A stretch of 64,000 nt of DNA from Gonapodya prolifera JEL478 (Eukaryota > Monoblepharomycota > Monoblepharidomycetes > Monoblepharidales > Gonapodyaceae), in the NCBI GenBank assembly GCA_001574975.1, contig KQ965780.1, positions 44,856-108,855 on the forward strand, read 5' to 3'. A program made the translations under genes and the position numbers. Below the pieces are notes generated by a model. That model had not been told where the DNA came from. It worked only from the letters and a program-made list of their open reading frames with translations, and did not search any database. Positions 33,685 to 44,812 of this stretch are shown here, one piece after another; the stretch's first letter is position 1; every line of letters starts with the position of its first letter.

Positions 33685-35079
33685 GTTAAGGGTGGGATGG
33701 CGAATCGGCCGTGAAAGATTGGTGGAAGTGCGGTAGTGTAAAAGTGGTTATAGGTGGTGCTTATCTTCTCTGCTTATCTTCTCTGCGTTGCTTTGATCTC
33801 TTTTATTGGAGATAAAAGTAATGTTGGAGATAAAATTACGAAAATATACATATTTAAAGCAAACACTTTTCTCATCGAAAGAACAAAAAGACACAGACAC
33901 GACACGAGTTCTTCAAGTGGTCATGTCGTTGTATGCACGGGTTGGCAGGTAGGCGTCATGGCAACACATTCCTTCGTTCCCAACCTTGCTCTAGCGTCTA
34001 GTGTGTATAGCTCGTACGTTGAGATATTGACGTGCCGAGCATGTTATCATCGCAAAGTTGAAGGGGGCAAGAAACACACTTCGGCTTCGGCTGTTGGAGG
34101 CCAGTTATCCGGAGTAGGATACTCTCGCAAAGCACTGATCGAGCAGACCGCCGGAGGCAAATTGTCCTTCGCAGAAATCTGTATGGACGGACGTCTACGA
34201 GGTCCAATTTTGTGAAGTACTGCGATCACACGCTTATCACTCGTGACTCGTGACCTAAAGTGGGTAGGTGCGACAGTGCCGGAAGGAAGGAAAGAAGCCA
34301 ACAAAAAGGGAAACGACCACGCCCGTCGTCCCGTTGAAGTCATCTCTTTCGACAACATACCTCTTGTCTGTCCAACTCCACAAATAAAAGAAAAATTAAG
34401 TTTCAAGATTAAAATTCTATCAAAAAAACAGCCCAAACCATCTCCGTGGCGGATCTGGTCCGCGACAAAGTCGGTCTGTACTGGGGTTCGAACTGACGAC
34501 CTTGGGGCTTGAACCCTCAATCGTCGGTGAATCTTCCCAGGTGGCCATGGGCGATCACTTCTTGATAGCGACCGGGAATCTGTCGGATATAAAGGTTAGG
34601 ATAGAGGCAATGACAATCATAAAGTTTTTGCAATTTAAAAGTTTCTTCTACCCCCCCTTGCCACGGCCCCTAACCTCTCGCATTCGACAGTTCGCAAATC
34701 CTTCCAATGGTGTATTGGAGACTCTTCCAACGTCTCTCCGTGTTATTCCTCACCTCACCTCTACGACCCTTTTTACCCACAGAAGGGCACGAAGCAACAC
34801 ATGTTAATATGTTGCTCAGGATACTAGAGCATTTCCCCCAGTCCAATTGGATGATTCACTTTAACCGCAAACCTTCGACGAAAACAAGATCGAGGTCCGC
34901 TCAGGCTGACATTAGTGGTCACCGGAGGGCGGAGGAGTCCTGTCCCCTGTGTGAGTGCCTTATCGGCCCACCACCCATACGTAGTCGGAGCCCCGATAAA
35001 AAGCGCTTCCGTCTCTCATAGTCACACGTAGCAGGGTGAGTCACTACCCGCTGTCGAGCACGTGCTCAGGGAGTGAGAA
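33685..35079. other. Intergenic, no recognised gene
   Basis: Between HSP12 copy C and the antiporter. It carries HSP12 3'-flank repeat sequence (33955-34090) and a short stretch at about 34130-34165 (ACTGATCGAGCAGACCGCCG, then GAGGC) resembling the GC-rich intronic repeat. A tRNA-like GGTTCGAACTG at about 34484 does not fold into a tRNA. Confidence 0.45.
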
Positions 35080-38000
35080 ATGAAAAGCGCGACCGCAGCA
35101 GCCCTTGCATCCCCAACGCAAAACTCGCGCAACGCACGTGGAGTCGCTGAGCCATTGCACGCTTCGGATGGATGCTGCAACGGGTGCGCTGTACGCCCGC
35201 GCGGGGGGCGACGGCGCCGGTGGCAATGGCCCGTGAGTGTCTATCGGCCATGCCTGTCTACAAGTCTCCCTCACCCCCGCTCATCGCACTTCCTGCACTG
35301 AAACGATCCGCCCTCCCGGAAAAGAAACTTGTCTATCGGCTACGCAGTCCGTGAGTCTCATCCCCATCCCCGTTCTCAACCACTCGCCCGGCATGTCTCA
35401 CATCGTCTCCTGTCATTCACCGCTTGTCAACCCCTCCCAGCATTTATCGGCCTGCTGCTCTCAATCGCCATCGGCCCCCTGGCGATCCCGCATCTGTGGG
35501 AGCACTGGTATCCGCTCTTCACGGCTGTGTGGTCCCTTGCTTTTGTACGTTACCTTGTTTGCCCTTGTCAAGGACTGATTCGGAGTGTAAATCACACGCG
35601 TCTATTGTCAACCCCCTCTTCTTCTTCTCAAGTTTATTCCGTTTGCCGTCCAATGTGAGATTCTTCTTGCGTTCCTCCGTTTCATATAGGGACTTTTATT
35701 CACTTCAATTCGTCTCTCTCTCGCCACTCCTAGACGGCATTACCTTCGCCCTTTACGAAGTAGTCCACGCGTGAGCACCACTCCCTTTCTCGCGAGTCTG
35801 CGAATCTCTGTGCCCCCAACACCTCCTCCTTCTACTCGTTCCTCCTCACCTCTCACATACACTCCCTCCCAGCCTCATCCTCGACTACTTCCCCTTCATC
35901 CTCCTCGTCACCTCTCTCTACACATCAGCCGGAGGGCTTGTTGTTCGCGGTCGCCTATCCGGACGGCCAGGTGTCAACACGCTGCTCATGGTTGTCGGGA
36001 CGATTTTGGCGAGCGTTATTGGGACGACGGGGGCGAGTATGGTGGTGAGTAGGGGGGTTGGGTGACGGAACGAACGAGGCGCGAGCGACGAAGGGCCGAG
36101 TAGCCGCGTGAAGTGGAGTCGAGTGATTCGCGAAGCGACGTCAAGGCCTAACTGACCGAGGAGTCCGCCGGAGGCGAATACCCCGCTAAGCGGAATGCAC
36201 TACTCTCGCAGAGCGCGAATAGAGACCGAGGAGTCCGACGGAGGCGAATGATCCGTGCTCTCGCGGAGCGCGAATGACACGCGGAGCGTATTTCTCCACC
36301 GGAGGCAAGTGATCCCCGAAGCGCGAATGGTACAAGGCGGAGCAAGCCATTACGAGACACGACGTGGGAGGGCGCGGTGGGGACACTCGATCGAACGTAC
36401 CACCAAGCCGCGATGTTCACAATAATCTAATCCCCCACCACCACGTTCCAGATGATCCGCCCCCTCCTCCGCTCAATCGCCAATCGCCGCTACCGCATCC
36501 ACTCCATCGTGTTCTTCATCTTCCTCGTGTCCAATATCGGCGGATGTCTCACTCCAAGTACGTTTTTTCCGGTGTCTGTTTCCACGACCCTCTGACATAC
36601 ATCCCTACTCACCCCACTTCCCCCCCGCCCACCGACAGTCGGCGACCCCCCCGTCTTCATCGGCTTCCTACGCGGCGTCGACTTCTTCTGGCCGCTCACG
36701 AACGCCATCCTGCCCTTCCTGCTCACGGCCGGGGTCGTCACGGTGACGTATTTTGCGGTCGATGTCGTGCTGTGGAGGAGGGAGGGGCATCGTGCGGCCG
36801 AGGAGGACAGGGATGTGGAGGCGGTGGTGGGGGAGGTAAGGATCGTGCTGGTACATGGTGACGTTTGAAACGAGGCAATTATACTGTTCCGACACGTGCA
36901 GGAGAAGCCGGCAGGCGACGTCAAGGACGACGTATCAAAGCCAGCCGCGGGTGCGAGAACCCCCACGCCCGATGAAACCCTGGAAGCCTCTCCAAAGGAC
37001 GCTGGGTCGACGACAGGCCACCTTGAATCGTCCGCGACAGTGACGTCCGACACTAGCATTCCCTTATCGCCGCTATCGCGGTACTCGACCGTCGGTACAC
37101 TTTCCGACCGGAAGGGGTTGTTGGTCGACGAGGCAGACAAAGGAAATGCAAAACAGCACTTCGGGGATGGAGATCACGCGCCGGGCAAGGCTATGAACGG
37201 GGATAAAGAGGAGCGTGAAGGCGATTGGGCGCATTTTGTGCAGGATGAGGTGGAGGAGGTTGAGGAGGAGGTGCTGGAAGTCGAGTCGGTGCGTGATCGA
37301 ATATTCGCATCTTTAGCTGGTCGTCAGCCGTGACTTAAAACGACACCGTTTTGCCTCGCGCTGCACTCCAAATGTGCAGCTCAAAGTCGTCGGACTGCTC
37401 AACATCACTCTTCTCCTACTCATCGTTGCCGACGTGGTCGTGTCGGGTGAGTTTTCGTTCTCCTGTCGTCACCACCCAAACTTGCGCGAATTGATTTCCG
37501 TACTCGCGCGCTCCAGGATACATGAAAAAAAATTTCCCAAATGGCTATGTCACCGTGTGGAACAATCCCGGGCACGAGGGAGACAGCATGTGGGTAACTT
37601 CCCCTCTTGCACGCTCATCCTAGCCCATACACTCCTTAATTCCGCAACAACCGAGTATAGTCAGTGGTACTATGGAGATATTGCAAGTGACCTTTTCTTG
37701 GCGTTGATCGTTGTCGCTGGGTGGAAACTGACCCCCAAGGCAAGGTTCCAGGAGAATGTGAGTGTGTCGTACGCGTCCCAGAAATTTACAGAGTGATTTA
37801 GTCAATCAACGATTGCACATGTCATCAGAAATTTTCGTGGGGACCCATTCGAGAAGTCGGTGAGTTTATAAATTAACCCGCAATACAAGCGTACTAGTGC
37901 TGAGCGCACTCCTGCAGCCATTCTCTTCCTCGGCATCTTCCTCACGCTCGTCCCCATCCTCCTCATCTTCTCGCTCGGCGAATCCGGCTCGCTCGGGTGG

Positions 38001-38495
38001 CTCGTGTCCGCCGTCACGACCCCGACCCACTACTTTTGGGCGTCAGGAGGCCTTTCAAGCTTCTTGGATAATGCACCCACGTACGCGCTGTTCTTTGGCG
38101 AGGCTGGGGGTGATCCGGTGTACTTGATGAATGAGGGGAGGAAGGTGTTAACCGCTATCAACTGTGGGTCGGGTGAGTGAATGATTGTGCTACGCAGGAA
38201 ACACAATTCCCAAGGTCTGACGGCCACCACGTGATCCTACCGGGTACCACAGTGTTCATGGGAGCGAATACGTACATCGGTAATGCTCCGAATTTCCTGG
38301 TGAGAGGTATAGCACAGGAGAATGGGTTGCAGGTGAGTTCATTTTGGACCAGATGGAAGTCGGTGAGAATTGCGGCGCACTGCTGACGCGCTTACCGACA
38401 CCTAGATGCCGAGCTTCTTCGCTTACATGCTGTGTGCTATTTGCATTCTGGGCCCGATTTTTGTCGTGAACACTTTTATTTTCTTTTGGTCGTAA
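35080..38495 (+). CDS. Na+/H+ antiporter-like ion transporter (NhaD/CitMHS type)
   Basis: Multi-pass transporter of the ion transporter superfamily, closest by eye to bacterial sodium:proton antiporter/citrate-transporter proteins. Supported exons: 35441-35544 (GLLLSIAIGPLAIPHLWEHW), 35633-35654, 35734-35770, 35873-36044, 36452-36557, 36639-36835, 36902-37288 (long acidic cytosolic loop), 37380-37446, then exons from about 37517 to 38495. Signatures are GTTGASMV, SNIGGCLTPIGDPPVFIGF, SGGLSSFLDNAPTYALFF, VFMGANTYIGNAPNF and the end MPSFFAYMLCAICIL. The 22-nt exon at 35633 codes FIPFAVQ. The N-terminus is unresolved: the ATG at 35080 opens an Ala/Arg-rich leader that could be a transit peptide, but the join to 35441 is not secure. 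The 407-nt intron at 36045-36451 is filled by a GC-rich repeat. Confidence 0.82.
36061..36370 (+). repeat. GC-rich intronic repeat block
   Basis: Inside an intron of the antiporter gene. The motif ACCGAGGAGTCCGCCGGAGG recurs in variants at about 36153 and 36224, with a CACCGGAGGCAAGTG version near 36299, alternating with GCGAATG and CTCTCGCGGAGCG elements. The same motif, in the same orientation relative to transcription, lies in the long intron of the methyltransferase gene at 8297-8588. Confidence 0.7.
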
Positions 38496-38614
38496 TTCTA
38501 TTTGGAAAAATGTATCCCGACTTTACACCTGGAACGTTGGCATGATAGAAAGTCAAACCGTGATTCCACTCCCGTAAATTATTGATGCTAAGTGCGGCTT
38601 GACCGTCACAAGGT

Positions 38615-39700
38615 TCAGGTGCCAAGCTCGTCAGCGTCAGTCGGTGCTCCCGTCGGAGCTGCAGCTTTCGTTTTCCAAAATAGCTTGGCCTTGACACTCT
38701 CCGGAACTTGAGAGTAGATGATCACCGCGGTAACCAGGAGCCCAACGCCCGGGATGCTGCCCGCTACGGGCGCTTCAGAGCTGTCGCTGAGGTTGCCCAA
38801 GACGGCTGAAGTGTTGGTGAATGTCGTTTGCGAAGACGTGGATGTGGATGTGGTCTGCAAAGTTGTGGTCGAATGGGGGTCCGTGACGAGCTGGTGAACG
38901 CGGCGGTTCCGGCAGAGGTCTGAGTCGAGCTAGCAGTAGTCGTGGTAAACGACGTGGTTCCAGTTGTGGTCCGAGTCCGAGTCGCAGAAGGCGTGGTAAA
39001 ACTGGTTGTAAAAGTAGATGAGGTTGATGTTTTCGTTTGCGATGAAGTAGATGATGTTGCGCTTGTAGAAGTGGTTGTTTGAGTCAGAGTTGAGCTTGTG
39101 GTGGACTCAGTAGACCTTAGAGTTTCCGACGTGCTATCTGAAGTCGTTTGGGTCAGAGTTGAGCTCGTGGTTGCCTCAGTTTCCGTCGTGGTGTCAGATG
39201 TAGTTTGGGTGAGGGTTGATGTTGAAGTTCTCTGAGTGGACGTGCGTGTTTCTGATGTAGTGTCCGTTGTAGCCATTGTTAATGTTGAGCTGGTGGTCTG
39301 GGTTTGGCTTGTGGTATCTGAAGTGGTCAAACTTGTTGTGGAGCTCGATTTTGTCTGAGAGGTTGTTGTTGACGCGTTTGAGAGGTGGTCGTTGAAGGAG
39401 TTTGGGAAGTTGCATCTGATGTTCGTGTGGAGCTCGTGGTTCGGGTAAAGCTCGTTGTGGATGTTTTCGTCATCGAAGTCGTTGCACGCATTCTAAGGAG
39501 AGAAACATGAGATCGTGAGACGTCAGAGCAACAAAACCGCTGTCTGATGGAAGGGGGGGAAACACTTACCTCAACCCTTGCTCATAATACTCGCACTCAG
39601 ACCACTTTTGAGCTTGGCACTTGTAATTGGGATGCAAATTTTGTTGTAGTTCGCCAACTGTCTTCAAGAACAACCTTACAGATGAACCAATGGACCCCAT
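38615..39700 (-). pseudogene. Ser/Thr-rich membrane surface protein, frame-disrupted
   Basis: Mucin-like protein. The start at 39700 (MGSIGSSVRLFL) leads to a Cys-containing segment (YKCQAQKWSECEYYEQGL). It is spliced at a GT-AG intron (about 39495-39570) to a long Thr/Ser tract built from repeats such as TQTTSDTTSET and STLTQTT. It ends with a hydrophobic helix (SIPGVGLLVTAVIIY) and the polar tail KAKLFWKTKAAAP, suggesting a type I membrane protein. The Thr/Ser frame shifts twice, near 39375 and near 38885, so no single frame spans the gene. Either the gene is degenerate or the repetitive tract contains base errors. Confidence 0.65.
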
Positions 39701-41133
39701 ACTATCGAGCTTAATTCCTCACTTTTGAGCGGTGAAATCGATTTTCGGTAAACGCCGAGCTGATATCAAGCTACATTGCGGCAATTCTATAGAGAGCTTT
39801 TAGCGATTTAGGTCCTAGTTCCCGGGCTTCGTTGTCCTCGCCCCGTACAAAATAATGTCAGTAATTTGTATGGCTTGTTACATGGATTCGTGTCTCTCAC
39901 CTTACACAATCGGGAAGAATGTCTTGATTGCAGACCCCTCGCGGAGCTCCGAGCAAAGCGAGGGGCGTAGCGATTATGCAAGCGGGTCAACAACGTACAC
40001 ACCTCAGTGTTACGTATGTACAATGCCGGCGCCCATCTACGTATTTTAATCATCTTCCATGTCGACCCCCAGAATGTTAGGTACTTCGTTCAAAATGAAT
40101 AATCCTCTAAATTCAGATTTCTTTCTCTTCTTTTCTCCATTTAGTATGAACTTTTACCTCCCATTTTTGCATCCTGAGCAACAGCCCGTTCGTTGTTCCG
40201 TGCGATAAGCACCGAGTTAGGGCTCGTAGTGAGGCTTCAAAGTCACGATCTCAATCACAATTTCAACGCTTCTCAAACACGCCTACATTCGACGATACTC
40301 GTTTTGTGCGACAAGCACGATGCTCAAACCTGGTATGGTAAGGTACGCAGACTCAATAGCAATCCAGTCTTCATCCGACAGTTTCTCGCCCACCCCAGCT
40401 CCGGCAACCACCCAACGCCACTTCCACACGTGCGCACGTTTTCGGTGGCATCGCTGACCCATGTCGCGGATCTGTTGGAGTTGGGAGGCGACAAACCTGT
40501 GTCATGTCGCGGTCGATGACGAGCGGTGATACATGGACGCCGCATCCAACAGCGGACTCCTTGTCCAAACCTGCATCGCAAACGCCAACCAGGTACCAGC
40601 AAAGCCTCACCTCTCCTCAGGCGGCCGCGAACCCGCCCCTCCCCAATTCGCTCTAACACCGCCCAGCCCGCCGAGCCCGGCATTCATACCCTGCATCGAC
40701 GGGCCCCACGATATAATCTTGCGGAGCGAGGATTGCTGTGGAACCAGGTTGGATGACCTAATTCTCAATTGCTGGGGGAATGCAACGTGGTTCGTTGTAC
40801 CGCTGACCTGTGGAGGTCGTCTGGCGCTTGCCGCGTGTATCGCAATTACCCTGCATGAACCCTCTTCCGAGAAGCGAAAGAGATGACCAATGAACGTGGA
40901 TTTCAGTACAAAACCTTTACTACATTGAAAGATTCGTCAACCTTTTCTCTGTTTTCCAGTCTGAAGTGTGATATGTCTTTGCATGACTCTCGCCGAACCC
41001 TCTTCCGAAAAGCAACAAAAAATTAGCCATCCCGCGAAGAATTCTGCAATTTCCCCGCTCCGCCATCTTGTTGCATGACATCACATGACCAACCCGTGGC
41101 CTGTCCCATCGGCTCGTGACCTCCACGCATCGA
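39701..41133. other. Intergenic, no recognised gene
   Basis: Between the Ser/Thr-rich gene and HSP12 copy D. Frames on both strands at 40324-40886 are open for about 100 codons but overlap antisense and show no domain. Sequence from about 40890 onward is diverged HSP12 upstream flank. A CGCGGAGCTCCGAGC stretch near 39940 has the flavour of the GC-rich repeat family. Confidence 0.4.
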
Positions 41134-41176
41134 TGACATCACACCACAACCACCTTCGGTACTTAAGAACCCGCGA
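41134..41176 (+). promoter_or_regulatory. Conserved HSP12 promoter block, copy D
   Basis: TGACATCA (41134-41141) and GGTACTTAAGAACCCG (41158-41173) are kept in the same order and nearly the same spacing as in copy C, although the sequence between them has diverged. Functional constraint is likely; the binding factor is not known. Confidence 0.45.
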
Positions 41177-41259
41177 AAGCCAAATTTCCACCACAAAGTC
41201 GAGCTTGCAAAACATCTCAAAAACAACCAAACCGATCCCAAAACACTCGAACTGCAATA

Positions 41260-42235
41260 ATGGATTACGGACGCAAAGGTACGTCGGCCCATCGCGCTTT
41301 CCAAACCCGCGCCGCATCTCATTACCTCCATCGCCCATTCGTTCTGACTCAATGCCTCGCATTGCTTGCGCGCCCATCGCTGTGATTCCCTCGCATCGCT
41401 TCTCTATCGTCCCACGGCGACAACCGCCACCCGCATCACGCCTCGCACCATGATTCCCGCCTCGCTCATCTCATCGTCGACAGGTTTTACTGAGGAAGTC
41501 AAGGAGAAAGTCACGGTGCGCAGCCCTCTTATCTGGCTCAGCTCTCACTCCGTCCTCACCAATTTTCTCCCCTCCACCCATTTCCCCGCCCACGCATGTA
41601 CAGCCCGACACGCAGAAGAGCTACACTCAACAAGTTAGCGAGGTGCGTTTCTCCCCACATGTCTCTCTCTCGCGCCCTTGTAAAGTCGCTCTTGTTTCCT
41701 GGCCTCCTTTAAGACCGTAGGCGGGTACAGTGGTACGTTTGCAACGATTTTTCTTCCTTCTTCCACCGCTCTCAACGCTCGCACACTCCGCTTCCAAACG
41801 CAACAGACCGTGCCAAGTCCGCCGTCACTCCCGGTAAGCTTTTGCATCACATTTCGCTCCTCGGGCTTCCTCTGATTGCCCTCAAATCGGAACGCTCGTC
41901 TTCGCCACGCACAGACTCGCAAAAGTCGACTGGCCAACAGATCCACGATAGGTGTGATCCCAGAGTTTCTCGTTTCTCTCCTCCATTTGGGCTCAAAGCT
42001 TTTCCGTGTTAAACCTTCCCCCAATTCTCACGTACTCCAGGGCTCGCGGCGCCTCGGACGAAGCTAACCGCGACGACCGTACCCTCATGGAGAAAGCCAA
42101 GGCGAGTTCCTTCCTTTCCTTACTTGCTTTCGCTTGTGTCTCTTCAACTGAAACGTGACATCTGGCTTTGTCCCTTGCCCTTGCACGACACAGGACGCCT
42201 TGGGTGTTGACAGGCGCGACCAGACGAACCACTAA
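41260..42235 (+). CDS. HSP9/HSP12-family stress protein, copy D
   Basis: Complete eight-exon gene: 41260-41278, 41484-41515, 41604-41642, 41714-41732, 41807-41833, 41915-41951, 42041-42101, 42194-42235, for a 91-residue protein. Exon lengths equal those of copies B and C exactly. The protein starts MDYGRKGFTEEVKEKVT, carries TVGGYSDRAKSAVTP and a STGQQIHDR block, and ends DALGVDRRDQTNH. The last intron begins GCGAGT instead of GT, a GC-AG intron; the paralogs have GTGGGC or GTGTGA there. This copy lies about 8 kb from copy C with unrelated genes between, so it is a dispersed rather than tandem duplicate. Confidence 0.9.
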
Positions 42236-42469
42236 AGTACGGGTGGGATGGCGCGTGGAGAAGGGAGTGGAGATATTGGGAGGGAGAAAAATGGTGTATA
42301 CATAAGTTTTTCCATAAAAGCGATGCTTTGCTTCCTTTGCTTTGCTCTCTTTGCTGCTGTTGAAATCTTGAAAATAAATGTTAAGGGGGAGGAATATAAA
42401 ATCGCCTCGAGTTCAGTCGTCTCCCGTAATCATACCTTCCCCTCCAACAACCTCCCACCACACACCGCG

Positions 42470-44553
42470 ATGGTACCACTCCTGACCTCCTCTCTTCCTC
42501 CCAAACTCCCTCTCGCTATCCGTCCCGCCGCGCAGTACAAGAACGGCAACGGGAACGACAACTCGCCATCGCACGCGAAACCAAACTCGCACCATCAGTT
42601 GGGCCCCGGCGCAGATGGGGTGCACATGGAGTGTGATCTGGCAGTCGAGGCGCGGGGAAGAGCCGGTGGGGTCGTACAGGTACGCTAATGGGTGTTGCTG
42701 AAGGGTGAAGAATGACTCACGGTTGACGGATCCCGCCCACTGCGTAATCCCCCCCTTCCCAAAGCGCGTGGCGGAGAATTACGGAATGTATACGGTGCAA
42801 TGGATTGATGAGGAGAGGCGGGAAGGTGGGCCGTGGGGTGGGGGACGAGGGACTGAGGTTCGGAGGTTCGGAGCTCACACTCTTGGAGGTCAGCACAACC
42901 ACCCCGGACGGTTCTTTTCTTCAAGAAACCCAACGAACGCAAGACGATGCACGCGCTACGGGACATTTCGAAGTTCGTGAACACCCGTTGTGCTTTGCGT
43001 ACACCTTCACCCCAATTGACAGGCCATGACAGGTTCCTGTTGCGCCAATACCCCACCACAAACATCGTACTCGAACCCCTCGTGCACGACGAGCTGGAGC
43101 GGGTGGACTCTGAGCTTGCCGCACGGTGCTTCACGGTGGAGAGTGCCGGTGGAGCGAACCAAAATGGGACGAAGGCACAGGAGCAGGAGCAGGAGCACCC
43201 AGACCCGCCCTGTTTGGAGTACACCCGAGTGGCAGATTTGGTGATCGCGTTGGGTGGGGACGGGACGTTGTTACATCTGGCCAAGATGTTTCCATACGAG
43301 GTGGGCGGTGGCTCCCCCCCCGGTGGGGCTCACTCACCACATTCTAACTCCCGTCTCCGCTTGAAGGTACCACCCGTCCTTTGCTTCAGCATGGGCACCC
43401 TCGGCTTCCTCATGCCCTTCGACGTGGCCGAGCATGCGGCAGTCATCTCTGGCATCATGGAACCTCCCTTCACCACCACGACGTTCACGCCTAGGATGCG
43501 AATACAGGTGCAAATGCGCGATAAGGACGGCGAGAGGGCTAAGCTATTTGGGAGGGAGACGGGCGTGGAGGACGATGGAGTCGGTAAGGGTCGGCTGTCT
43601 GGGCGCATGGGGTGTTTGTCTCATTTTGTTTTGCTGGTGTTAGAACACCACTATGTCGCGCAGTTCATGAACGAGGTGAGTCCACTTTTGTGTTGTGCTG
43701 CCACTGTTTTCTCACTCCGCGCTCCCCGCAACTGCAGCTTCTCCTCCACCGGGGTGGCAGTCCCTCCATGGTGACACTCTCGTGCCAAGTTGACGGGGAG
43801 TTTTTCACGAGGACGACGGGCGACGGGGTCATTTTTGCGACGCCGACGGGGTCAACAGCGTGAGCATTGTTGAACTTCAGGACGAGGCGGAAAGTTGACC
43901 CAGCCGCCCCACCGCCCCCCACTCTCGCTCCAGCTATGCCCTTGCTTCTGGTGGTCCCCTCGTCCACCCTCTCATTCCCTCCATCCAGCTGTGCCCTGTA
44001 TGCCCCCAATCTCTTTCTTTCCGCTCCATCCTCCTCCCTCCGGACTCCTTTGTGCGCATTCAAGTGGATAAGCCAGGACACGGTAAGAAGGGGACCACCG
44101 GGGTGGAGGTCAGCGGGGATGGACGGGTGGTGGGGCATGTCGGGGAAGGCGGAGCGGTCGAGGTGAGCATGTGAAAGGGAGAACGTCAAACACGGTTTCA
44201 TCAATTGACATTACTTTTGCTGTTTATGGCAGCTACAAACATCACCCTTCCCCGTCCCCACTATAAACCGCCCAGCGCACCGGGTGACCTGGGTGCGGGA
44301 CACGAACGAGCTTCTTCGGTGGAACATTGGTTTCCACACACCAGGCGCGCGCGATGAGGACGGGAGCGCGTCGGAGTCGGACGAGTCGGAGCGGGAGGAG
44401 CTCGCAGACGCGGACATCGAGCGCAAGATGGGCAGAATGTTAACGAGTAGGCGTATGAGCTCGGGGTTTGGATGTGATTCGAGTAAGCCCGCCCGAAGGG
44501 GAAGCAAGGGCGGAGATTTGGAGGATCATGCGGGGGGAGAACCCCGCGGTTGA
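42470..44553 (+). CDS. NAD(H) kinase
   Basis: ATP-dependent phosphorylation of NAD(H) to NADP(H), in the Utr1/Yef1/Pos5 family. Exons: 42470-42679, 42765-42825, 42894 onward (with in-frame introns at about 43300-43365 and 43584-43643), about 43739-43860, 43937-44165 and 44230-44553. The product has RTVLFFKKPNERKTMHALRD, the nucleotide-binding DLVIALGGDGTLLHLAKMF, VLCFSMGTLGFLMPF, FMNELLLHRGGSPS, DGVIFATPTGSTAYALASGG and a WVRDTNELLRWN segment before an acidic tail. GGDGT and the PTGSTAYxxxxGG motif are diagnostic. A splice at 42825/42894 joins ERREA to QPPRTVLFF. The N-terminal start at 42470 is plausible but unproven, and localisation (cytosol or mitochondrion) cannot be judged. Confidence 0.88.
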
Positions 44554-44812
44554 TTGTGTGGAGTGCCGACGGAAGGGGTGTACGGGGGTTTGCATGTTTT
44601 GATTGTTGGAAATCCATGGTTTAAGAAAATTTCAAGAAATATGGAATAGAGCAACTTCGAGTGTTGTGCCCGTGCGAACTTGGAACCGTTGAGCTGTGAG
44701 ACCTTCTCCCAACATCCCTAATTTATCCCAAGAAGTAAACGTGACATCTAGCTGATATTTTGAGGGAAGCCTCCAACCATTTGGTGCAATTTTTTCACAG
44801 GAATAATGAAAA

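Noticed and set aside
34465-34550. tRNA-like B-box GGTTCGAACTG
   Set aside because: No A box at proper distance and neither strand gives a paired T-stem or acceptor stem.
40324-40886. Overlapping antisense frames of about 120 codons
   Set aside because: No domain or exon chain on either strand.
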